This document shows positions 1 through 5,492 of a DNA stretch of 6,437 bases, piece after piece; position 1 is the stretch's first letter, and each line of letters starts with the position of its first letter. The stretch comes from an uncultured Austwickia sp. (GTDB taxonomy: Bacteria; Actinomycetota; Actinomycetes; Actinomycetales; Dermatophilaceae). The DNA is taken from positions 1 to 6,437 of the forward strand of contig CAKUSI010000221.1 of assembly GCA_934678955.1 (NCBI GenBank). Direction: 5' to 3'. Below the pieces are notes generated by a model. The model searched no databases, was not told the origin of the DNA, and saw nothing but the letters and a program-made list of their open reading frames with translations. The position numbers and the translations under genes were made by a program.

Positions 1-156
1 GCGCACCGTGAGGTCAGCTCTGGCAAGGGTGCGACATCACGCACATGCCGATGGTCGTGACATCGCTGTCATGCCCAGAGTCGTATGTCTTCGGTGTCCG
101 TCGTGTCCGGGTTACCCGGTACCCCCGATCCTCCGCCTTTCCACGACACGCAGGCG
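1..156. other. Left-edge region, no gene recognised
   Basis: I see no convincing coding region here on either strand. The open stretches on the plus strand lack a family match, and the long minus-strand reading frame is antisense to the regulator at 221-613. Two small symmetric elements are visible: GTGCG-N6-CGCAC at 29-44 and the odd palindrome CCGGGT-T-ACCCGG at 107-119. The first could be the tail of a terminator for a gene left of the window. The second cannot fold as a tight hairpin and reads more like a protein-binding dyad. Neither has a T tract. Confidence 0.4.
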
Positions 157-206
157 CTGACAGGACCCGCCCGTCGTGATTCAATACATCTGAACACCTG
201 ATCAGG
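157..206 (+). promoter_or_regulatory. Promoter and candidate operator of the ArsR-CDF operon
   Basis: A sigma70-like pair is visible: CTGACA at 157-162 (five of six to TTGACA), a 17-nt spacer, and TTCAAT at 180-185 (four of six to TATAAT). This puts the transcription start near 192. A perfect 10-nt palindrome, CCTGATCAGG, lies at 197-206 just after that start, and CAATAC at 182-187 is mirrored by GTATTG at 214-219, so the ribosome site is bracketed by symmetric DNA. ArsR/SmtB repressors usually bind dyads overlapping the promoter or start site, so these are operator candidates. The classic SmtB TGAACA-TGTTCA pair is not present; only one TGAACA half (191-196) is seen. Confidence 0.5.
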
Positions 207-220
207 GGAAGGAGTATTGG

Positions 221-613
221 ATGGAGCAGGTTGTGGGGCTCGACGGGTGTGCCATCACGTGCGTCCACCCCGATCGGGTGCGGATGGTGCGGGAGGCCGC
301 CCCCCGCGAGGAGGCGCTGACACGCGTGACCGGGCTGTTCAAGCTGCTGGGTGATCCGACGCGGTCCCGATTGCTGTATGCCCTGCTGGAGGCCGGCGAG
401 ATGTGCGTGTGTGACCTCGCGGCGGCGACGGACACCGCGGAGGCCACGGTGTCGCAGGCGTTGCGCCTGTTGCGTACCGCTGGCGTGGTCGCCGGACGCC
501 GGGAGGGCCGCAACGTGTTCTACCGACTGTCGGACGCGCACGTCCGGATGTTGCTGGACGTGACGCGGGAGCATGCGCTGCACGAGGCGGACGGGGCGGG
601 GGTGCTCGGATGA
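221..613 (+). CDS. CadC/SmtB-type ArsR family metal-sensing repressor
   Basis: A 130-residue winged-helix repressor, expected to sit on its operator without metal and release it when Cd, Pb or Zn binds. The ArsR core is clear: LLGDPTRSRLLYALL at 42-56, the recognition helix near 75-88 (ATVSQALRLLR) and the wing near 92-103. Both classic metal sites look intact. The alpha3N site of CadC type has C10 and C14 in the N-terminal arm plus C62 and C64 in the MCVCDLA motif. The alpha5 site of SmtB type has D105, H107, H118 and H121. The ATG at 221 has a strong ribosome site (GGGGAAGGAG, 205-214) six bases upstream. Its stop overlaps the exporter start as ATGA (610-613), so the two are probably translationally coupled and the protein controls its own operon. 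The family is certain; the exact metal is inference (Cd/Pb/Zn most likely). Confidence 0.93.
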   Translation: MEQVVGLDGCAITCVHPDRVRMVREAAPREEALTRVTGLFKLLGDPTRSRLLYALLEAGEMCVCDLAAATDTAEATVSQALRLLRTAGVVAGRREGRNVFYRLSDAHVRMLLDVTREHALHEADGAGVLG

Positions 614-1524
614 GCGGGGGACACGCCCACGGGCACGGGGCCGCACTCTCGGCGTCCGGCCGGCACCGGTGGCGGCTGGCGGTCACGTTCGGGCTGACTG
701 CGACCTTCTTCGTGGTGGAATTGGGCGCCGGCGTGATCAGCGGGTCACTGGCCCTGATCAGCGATGCCGGGCACATGGCGGCCGACGTGGTCACCCTCGG
801 CGCCGCGCTGGTTGCCACGCGCCTGGCCGCGATGCCCGACGCGACGGGACGGCGCACCTACGGCCGGTACCGGGCCGAGGTGTTCGCATCCGGACTGGCC
901 GTGCTGATGATGCTGGGCGTGGCGGTGTACATCGTGGTGGAGGCGGTTCGTCGCCTGGGCCAGCCGGTCGAGCCGACCTCTGGAGTGATGCTCGTGGTGG
1001 GCGTGGTCGGGCTGGCGATCAACGCCGTCGGCATCATCCTGTTGCGCACCGGTGCCGGGGAGAGCCTGAACGTGAAGGGCGCTTACTTGGAGGTGATGGC
1101 GGACGCGGTCGGTTCGGTCGGTGTGATCGTGGCCGGCCTGTTGGTGTTGTGGACCGGTCAGTCCTTCTGGGACACGGTCATCGCCCTGGCCATCGCCGTG
1201 TTCGTGGCGGTTCGAGCCTTAATGCTGGGCCGCGAGGTCCTCGCGGTCCTGGGGCAGCATGCGCCCGCCGGTATGGAGCCTCAGGAAATCATCGCCGCCC
1301 TCGCCGACGTGGAAGGGGTCGCCGACGTCCACGACCTGCACGTGTGGCAGTTGACCTCCGGCATGGACGTGGCCACGGCACACCTGGTCGCGGCCGACGA
1401 ACAGCCCGAGCAGGCGGTGCTCGCCGCTGCCAGCGCCGTGCTGCGTGAGCAGTTCAACATCGAACACGCGACGCTGCAGGTCGAGTCCGCCTCGGGGCAT
1501 GGCTGTCAGGGCGCTGACTGGTGA
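610..1524 (+). CDS. Cation diffusion facilitator (CDF) family metal/proton antiporter
   Basis: A 304-residue inner-membrane exporter of the CzcD/ZitB type, expected to move Zn or Cd out of the cytoplasm in exchange for protons. About six membrane segments lie between residues 22 and 205. The segment-2 metal site has H55 and D59 (DAGHMAAD). The segment-5 site reads E161-x3-D165 (LEVMADAVGSVGV), with Glu where ZitB-type proteins have His. A short His-rich N-terminus (H5, H7, H9) and a His/Cys tail (GHGC, 297-299) may collect metal. The cytoplasmic C-terminal domain from about 210 shows the family pattern VADVHDLHVWQLTSG at 238-251. The start is the ATG of the 4-nt overlap with the upstream repressor; no separate strong ribosome site is needed. 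Length is normal for the family. Antiport and family are established knowledge; substrate is inferred from the adjacent CadC-type sensor. Confidence 0.93.
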   Translation: MSGGHAHGHGAALSASGRHRWRLAVTFGLTATFFVVELGAGVISGSLALISDAGHMAADVVTLGAALVATRLAAMPDATGRRTYGRYRAEVFASGLAVLMMLGVAVYIVVEAVRRLGQPVEPTSGVMLVVGVVGLAINAVGIILLRTGAGESLNVKGAYLEVMADAVGSVGVIVAGLLVLWTGQSFWDTVIALAIAVFVAVRALMLGREVLAVLGQHAPAGMEPQEIIAALADVEGVADVHDLHVWQLTSGMDVATAHLVAADEQPEQAVLAAASAVLREQFNIEHATLQVESASGHGCQGADW

Positions 1525-1554
1525 GCCCACCCGACCGCGGTGCATCAGAAGAGG

Positions 1555-1604
1555 CACACGCCCTGCTGGGCGCCTGCGTGAGCAGGGCCCAGCGGGCGCG
1601 TGTG
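1555..1604. terminator. Long hairpin between convergent genes, probable bidirectional terminator
   Basis: Two 23-nt arms (1555-1577 and 1582-1604) pair around a GTGA loop. Reading from the outside, 7 pairs (CACACGC), a small bulge, 7 pairs (GCTGGGC), a one-base bulge and 5 pairs (CCTGC) next to the loop can form. It sits 30 nt after the CDF stop and 20 nt after the ATPase stop on the other strand. There is no T tract on either side, which is common for actinomycete terminators. Its position and near-symmetry suggest it ends both transcripts. Confidence 0.7.
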
Positions 1605-1624
1605 TCGGTGCGTGCCGGCGCCCG

Positions 1625-3607
1625 TCAGGCGGTGACGACAGCGTTGTTGTCGGCAGCCTGCGCGGAGCCGCTCTGATCGAGCGGGGTGAGTTCGGTGCGC
1701 TGGGCCTTGGCGGCCCGGAGTCCGTTGGCGATCACGACCACCTCGGCCACTTCGTGGACGAGGACGACCGCGGCCAGTCCCAGTACCCCGGTGATCGCCA
1801 GCGGCAGCAGGACGGTGATGATCACCAGCGACAGGACGATGTTCTGGTTGATGATCCGTCCGCCGCGGTTGGCGTGGGCCAGCGCTTGGGGGATGAGCCG
1901 CAGGTCGTGGCCGGTGAAGGCCACGTCGGCGGACTCGATGGCGGCGTCCGACCCGGTGGCGCCCATCGCGATGCCCACGGTCGCCCCGGCGAGGGCGGGG
2001 GTGTCGTTGATGCCGTCGCCGATCATCGCGGTGGGGACCTGGTCGTTGAGTTCGGCGACGATGCGGGCCTTGTCTTCGGGGCGTAGTTCGGCCCGCACGT
2101 CGTCGATGCCGGCGTCGCGTCCCAAGGCTGCTGCTGTCCGGGCGTTGTCGCCGGTCAGCATGCTCACCCCGACCCCCTGTTCGGCCAAGGTGGAGACGAC
2201 CTCGGGCACCTCGGGTCGGAGTTCGTCGCGCACGCCGATGACCCCGGCCGTCACGCCGTCGACGGTGACCAGGACGCAGGTCCGGCCCTCGGCCTCGAGC
2301 TGGGCCACGCGGTCGGCGAGCGGGCCGGCATCTATCCAGCGGGGGCTGCCGACCGCGACGCGGCGCCCCTCGACCGTCCCGACCACACCGTGCCCGGCCG
2401 TCTCCTCGACGTGCGCGGCGGCCGGGGCGTCGGGTGTGGCTGCGACGATGGCGACCGCCAGCGGATGGGTGGACTGCCGCTCGAGCGCTGCGGCGTAGGA
2501 CAGCACGTCCGCCTCGCTCCAGCCCTCGGTCGTCACCACCGAGGTGACAACGGGTTGGTTGACGGTGAGGGTGCCGGTCTTGTCCATGGCCAGGTGCCGG
2601 ATCGAGCCGAGTCGTTCGAAGGCGGCGCCGCTCTTGATGATGACGCCGAACCTGCTCGCCGCCCCGATCGCCGACACCACCGTGACCGGTACCGAGATGG
2701 CCAAGGCGCAAGGACTCGCGGCCACCAGCACCACCAGGGCGCGGGTGATCCACAGCTCGGGGTCCCCGAACAGCGAGCCGACCACCCCCACCAGCAGCGC
2801 CAGCACCATCACCCCGGGGACGAGCGGACGGGCGATCCGGTCGGCCAGGCGTGCCCGGTTGCCCTTCTCGGCCTGCGCCTGCTCGACGAGTTCGACGATC
2901 GTGGTCAAGGAGTTGTCGGTGCCGGCGGCGGTGGCCTCGACCTCCAGCACGCCGGAGGTGTTGATCGAACCGGCCGACACCTGCGCGCCCGCCTCGACCT
3001 CGACGGGGATCGACTCACCGGTGATCGCCGAGGTGTCGAGGCTGGACCGCCCGGACCGCACCACGCCATCGGTGGCGACCCGCTCGCCGGGCCGGACCAA
3101 CATGAGCTGCCCCACGGTGAGTTCCCGCGCCGGGATGATGGCCGACTCGCGACCGCGCAGGACGGTGGCGGTCTCCGGCACCAGCTTCAGCAGGGCCCTC
3201 AGGCCACCCCGGGCCCTGTCCATCGCTTTGTCCTCAAGCATCTCGGCCAGCGAGTACAGGAAGGCCAGGGCCGCAGCCTCCTCGACATAGCCCAGGATGA
3301 CCGCACCCACGGCGCTGATCGTCATCAACAGGCCGATCCCCAGCTTCCGCTTGCGGAACAGGTTCCTCAGCGCCCCCGGGACGAACGTCGAGGCACCGGC
3401 GAGCAGGCCCACCCAGAACAGGACCAGGGCGATCGTCCCGGCAGCCGGCGCCTCGACCAGCCACTCGACCAAGAACCCCGCGACCAGGAACACCCCGGAC
3501 AAGACCGGCAGGAGGACCGCCCGATCACGCCACCAAGGGATCTCGACCTCCTCGTCCGCCTCAACCCCAGCCGTGACTGGAGCCTCACAACCGCACGCGC
3601 TGCTCAC
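1625..3607 (-). CDS. Heavy-metal P1B-type ATPase (CmtA/CtpG-like, Cd/Pb/Zn efflux)
   Basis: A 660-residue ATP-driven metal exporter of the cytoplasmic membrane. Visible motifs in order: N-terminal CGC (C5, C7) but no CXXC HMA domain; TGES 196-199 (actuator); SPC 298-300 in the metal-binding membrane helix; DKTGT 342-346 with the phosphorylated D342; HP 381-382, the P1B nucleotide-site marker; TGDN 485-488; GDGIND 530-535; and HEVAE 618-622 in the last membrane helix. SPC replaces the CPC of ZntA/CadA and recalls the P1B-4 group, but the last helix has HEVAE rather than that group's HEGGT. The start is GTG at 3607, with AGGAGG (minus strand, 3620-3615) seven bases upstream; it overlaps the cmtR stop as GTGA. 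In Mycobacterium tuberculosis, CmtR controls the ATPase CmtA/CtpG, so Cd/Pb export is the likely job. Co or Zn cannot be excluded from the motifs. Confidence 0.93.
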   Translation of the reverse strand: MSSACGCEAPVTAGVEADEEVEIPWWRDRAVLLPVLSGVFLVAGFLVEWLVEAPAAGTIALVLFWVGLLAGASTFVPGALRNLFRKRKLGIGLLMTISAVGAVILGYVEEAAALAFLYSLAEMLEDKAMDRARGGLRALLKLVPETATVLRGRESAIIPARELTVGQLMLVRPGERVATDGVVRSGRSSLDTSAITGESIPVEVEAGAQVSAGSINTSGVLEVEATAAGTDNSLTTIVELVEQAQAEKGNRARLADRIARPLVPGVMVLALLVGVVGSLFGDPELWITRALVVLVAASPCALAISVPVTVVSAIGAASRFGVIIKSGAAFERLGSIRHLAMDKTGTLTVNQPVVTSVVTTEGWSEADVLSYAAALERQSTHPLAVAIVAATPDAPAAAHVEETAGHGVVGTVEGRRVAVGSPRWIDAGPLADRVAQLEAEGRTCVLVTVDGVTAGVIGVRDELRPEVPEVVSTLAEQGVGVSMLTGDNARTAAALGRDAGIDDVRAELRPEDKARIVAELNDQVPTAMIGDGINDTPALAGATVGIAMGATGSDAAIESADVAFTGHDLRLIPQALAHANRGGRIINQNIVLSLVIITVLLPLAITGVLGLAAVVLVHEVAEVVVIANGLRAAKAQRTELTPLDQSGSAQAADNNAVVTA

Positions 3608-3975
3608 GCCAAATCCTCCTCGTCATCGCGATGGGACGCGCAACCCGCCACCCCGCACGCGGGGTCGATGCAGGGGACTTCCTCGTCCACCGCCAAGGTG
3701 ACGTCGACCAGCGCCACCAACGCCGCCGCGAGGTGCGGATCGGCGATCTCGTAGCGCGTCTGGCGCCCCTCCGGCTCGGACACGACGATCCCGCAACCCC
3801 GAAGACAGGTCAGGTGGTTGGAAACGTTGGTCCGGGTCAGGTCCAGGTCACGCGCCAGTTGCGCCGGATAGCCCGGACCGTCCAGCAGGGACAACAGGAT
3901 GCGGGAACGCGTGGGATCGGCCATGGCCCGCCCCAACCGATTCATCACATCCACACGAGAAGCAATAGTCAGCAT
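3604..3975 (-). CDS. cmtR: CmtR, Cd(II)/Pb(II)-sensing ArsR family repressor
   Basis: A 123-residue repressor of the downstream ATPase gene. The fold is seen in LGRAMADPTRSRILLSLLDG (14-33) and the recognition helix LTRTNVSNHLTCLRGCG (46-62). The metal ligands known for mycobacterial CmtR are all present at identical numbers when translation starts at the ATG at 3975: C57 and C61 in the DNA-binding helix (CLRGC) and C102 in the tail (VPC). The start of the protein (MLT) also matches my memory of mycobacterial CmtR, which argues against a TTG start 18 nt upstream. Two extra cysteines, C107 and C112, lie in the acidic, longer tail and could modify metal binding. No ribosome site precedes the ATG, and a -10 element ends seven bases before it, so the mRNA is probably leaderless. 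The stop overlaps the ATPase start by 4 nt. Sensor identity is strong; cadmium and lead specificity is from family knowledge. Confidence 0.93.
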   Translation of the reverse strand: MLTIASRVDVMNRLGRAMADPTRSRILLSLLDGPGYPAQLARDLDLTRTNVSNHLTCLRGCGIVVSEPEGRQTRYEIADPHLAAALVALVDVTLAVDEEVPCIDPACGVAGCASHRDDEEDLA

Positions 3976-4012
3976 ATGGTGACCATACAGCAAACGCTGA
4001 CTATTCGTCCAA
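3964..4012 (-). promoter_or_regulatory. Leaderless cmtR promoter with nested palindromic operator
   Basis: On the minus strand, TTGGAC (4012-4007), a 19-nt spacer and TATGGT (3987-3982, fits the actinomycete TANNNT) end just before CACCAT and the cmtR ATG at 3975. Transcription would start at or within a base or two of the A of the ATG. Two perfect inverted repeats are nested here. TATGGT-G-ACCATA (3975-3987) spans the -10 and first start-codon base. A wider pair, AATAGTCAGC (3964-3973) and GCTGACTATT (3996-4005), is separated by 22 nt. Repressor bound to either would block transcription of cmtR and the ATPase. Spacing is on the long side, so the -35 assignment is less sure than the -10. Confidence 0.65.
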
Positions 4013-4240
4013 GTCGGCTGGAGCTAGCTGCAGGCCTGCTCGGAGGGCAGGCGGCTTCGTCGGCGCGGGACGCCTGCGCCCGCAGCGTGGTGATGGACTC
4101 ACGGAGGGCCTGGAGTGCGGCGATCCGTCGGTCGACGTCGGTGAGGCGGTCGTCGAGCAGGTCGCCGACGCGCTGGCAGGGGGCCACGTCGGCGTCCCGG
4201 ATCTGGAGGACCTGCCGGATCTCAGCAAGGTCAGTCCGGC
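3969..4240 (-). pseudogene. Remnant of a MerR-family metal regulator (C-terminal half)
   Basis: The minus-strand frame ending at 3969 reads AEIRQVLQIRDADVAPC, then CQRVGDLLDDRLTDVDRR and a helix up to about LRAQA, followed by ADEAACPP. This is the effector-side end of a MerR/ZntR-like protein: the LAEI helix, the long dimerization helix, and the two Cys positions typical of metal-sensing members. No MerR HTH is found upstream in any frame. Just before LAEI (about 4226-4240) the other frame spells AGLTL, so a one-base frameshift splits the family motif GLTLAEI. Upstream of that the similarity stops. The in-frame part has no ATG or GTG before 4187, and a truncated GTG start there would give about 72 residues without DNA-binding function. 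Its last codons lie over the cmtR promoter and its stop overlaps the cmtR start by 7 nt. A dead gene is the best reading; a small dimerizing peptide is possible but unlikely. Confidence 0.72.
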
Positions 4241-4459
4241 CCTGCCGAGATGATCGACTCGCTGCTGGCCGATCCTGGGTTGGAGGGCCATCAGGTGCCG
4301 ATGAACACTCCGATGGACACCAATGCGAGACGGACCCAACTCCCGCCTCTCATGGCGCGGGGGGAACATCCGGTCATGCCGCGCTCCGCGCGGAGATAGC
4401 GGCAGGCGGACGGCTTCGCGCCCGTGCGCTGGGCGCAGTGGTCCATTCGGCGCGGAACG
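4241..4459. other. Gene-poor scar with a possible plus-strand gene remnant
   Basis: No complete gene is seen. A plus-strand frame through 4232-4399 has coding-like GC at third positions in its first third and reads PAEMIDSLLADPGLEGHQV followed by PMNTPMDTN, then loses character and stops at the TAG at 4397-4399. I do not recognise it; the opposite strand of the same stretch looks less like protein. A perfect 12-nt palindrome, CTCCGCGCGGAG, lies at 4384-4395. The region sits where the MerR similarity ends abruptly, so it may be a deletion or insertion junction. Confidence 0.3.
4418..4436 (-). terminator. Hairpin downstream of the DUF305 gene
   Basis: GCGCCC (4418-4423) and GGGCGC (4431-4436) pair perfectly around a 7-nt loop, 23 nt beyond the stop of the minus-strand DUF305 gene. 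No T tract follows on the minus strand. Position makes a terminator plausible, but the stem is short. Confidence 0.35.
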
Positions 4460-5017
4460 TCAGTCGTTGAGCTCCTCGATGTACTGCTTCATCTCGGTGA
4501 TCTCCTCGCGCTGGGCCTTGATGATCTGGTCTGCCAACGCTTGGACCCGGGGATCTTCAAGGTGCGCCCGCTCGCTGGTGAGGATCGCGATCGAGTGATG
4601 GGGGATCATGGCGCGCATCCACGCCACGTCGCCGATCGTGGCCTGCGAGCGGACCAGGTAAAGGCCCGACCCGAACAGCAGCGCCGCGACGATCACGATG
4701 ACCGTGTTCGCCGCCCGGTTGCGATACATGCGCAGCATGAAGGCGAGCATGATCGCCATCATCGTGGCCGTGGACATCATGGTCATGAAGATCCGGGTCC
4801 AGCTCCAGAACACGTGGTCGATCGAGTAGGTGTTGAGGTACATGACGAGGTACATCACGACTGCGGCTGTGAGAATCATCAGGCCGAAGCGGACGTAGGA
4901 TCCTCCACCGCCATGCTGGGTGTGGGACGAGTCTTGACCGTCCGCGTGTCCGGAAGCTTCGAGGTGCTGTTCGTCCTTGTTGGAGGGCTGTCCGGGGGAG
5001 GTGTTGCTGTCGTGCAT
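4460..5017 (-). CDS. Membrane-anchored DUF305 domain protein
   Basis: A 185-residue protein. The N-terminal 40 residues are polar and His-rich (H18, H24, H32, H35, then GGGG). Three membrane segments follow, at about 44-63, 77-98 and 104-122. The C-terminal DUF305 part has WMRAMIPHHSIAI at 133-145 (M134, M137, H140, H141) and EEITEMKQYIEEL at 171-183 (M176). The Met/His motif is the family hallmark and is thought to bind copper- or silver-like metals in some members; biochemical function for this membrane form is not established to my knowledge. Segment 2 is unusually rich in Met (about eight). I chose the ATG at 5017 because AAGGAG (minus, 5028-5023) lies five bases upstream and the 77 codons further upstream lack domain character. 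It has no overlapping partner; its nearest neighbours are the MerR scar and an opposite-strand DUF4190 gene. A role in metal handling is inferred from family and location. Confidence 0.88.
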   Translation of the reverse strand: MHDSNTSPGQPSNKDEQHLEASGHADGQDSSHTQHGGGGSYVRFGLMILTAAVVMYLVMYLNTYSIDHVFWSWTRIFMTMMSTATMMAIMLAFMLRMYRNRAANTVIVIVAALLFGSGLYLVRSQATIGDVAWMRAMIPHHSIAILTSERAHLEDPRVQALADQIIKAQREEITEMKQYIEELND

Positions 5018-5290
5018 GGCATCTCCTTCTTCGTCGGTCTCCTTCACGCACCCTACGCGCATCGTCTGGCGGTCCCGTCGGCACGCCCGGGTGAGAGTGC
5101 GGGACTCCATCAAGGACGCCAACCCCAAGCCCACCAACATCCGAAAATGCCGCAGAGTGCGTGAGGGTAGCCTGTCGGCTCCGGTTCCCGAGCGCACGAC
5201 CGACTTTGCCGCCGTCAGGTCTGTTCTCCCACCGGGGTTCGGTGACAAGGATGTGGTCTTCCCACCTCAAAGCCGCGCGTACGGGCATGA

Positions 5291-5311
5291 GCGACCCGGA
5301 CGCCGGGTCGC
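5291..5311. repeat. Perfect 9-bp inverted repeat, tight hairpin
   Basis: GCGACCCGG (5291-5299) and CCGGGTCGC (5303-5311) pair perfectly around the 3-nt loop ACG. It lies about 275 nt upstream of the DUF305 start and 180 nt upstream of the DUF4190 start, too far to end either gene. It could terminate a transcript not visible here, insulate the divergent promoters, or be a protein-binding dyad. Confidence 0.6.
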
Positions 5312-5470
5312 GGCGGGTCAGTGCACCGACGCGATCATCGGACGACTTGAGCGTCGCAACAATCCGTCCTGGAGTTTCACTGGACCGCATCACCGCCTGC
5401 AGCAGGGGATCCGACTGGATGGGCGAAGTCCTGCGGTGAGGAGATGCCGCCAGCTCTCGCCGCTGGAAAC

Positions 5471-5488
5471 GGGAGGCAGTAGCCTCCC
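5471..5488 (+). promoter_or_regulatory. Hairpin capturing the only purine-rich site before the DUF4190 gene
   Basis: GGGAGGC (5471-5477) and GCCTCCC (5482-5488) form a perfect 7-bp stem with an AGTA loop, followed by TTTC and the ATG at 5493. The left arm holds the only Shine-Dalgarno-like sequence nearby (GGGAGG), but it is 16 nt from the ATG in linear sequence and paired in the stem. It may reduce translation, or the short T run may make it a weak terminator in front of the gene. Confidence 0.5.
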
Positions 5489-5492
5489 TTTC

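Larger units (their letters stand above)
5018..5492. other. Intergenic region between divergent genes
   Basis: No supported gene lies here. The reading frames that cross it are upstream extensions of the DUF305 and DUF4190 frames or antisense frames. It must hold the promoters of both divergent neighbours. On the minus strand TAGGGT (5055-5050) fits a -10 for the DUF305 gene, but no good -35 accompanies it. Two strong hairpins (5291-5311 and 5471-5488) are listed separately. Confidence 0.5.

Noticed and set aside
2390..3754. Long plus-strand frame opposite the ATPase
   Set aside because: Composition is that of an antisense shadow (Arg, Gly, Asp, His, Gln rich, no domain), and the minus strand encodes an intact ATPase with all motifs.
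3976..3993. A TTG start for cmtR 18 nt upstream of the ATG
   Set aside because: It would add six residues, shift the ligand cysteines away from the known numbering, and lie upstream of the likely transcription start. No ribosome site supports it.
5018..5248. An upstream extension of the DUF305 protein by 77 codons
   Set aside because: The added residues are Arg-rich with no domain, while the ATG at 5017 has a strong AAGGAG site and a typical start for the protein.
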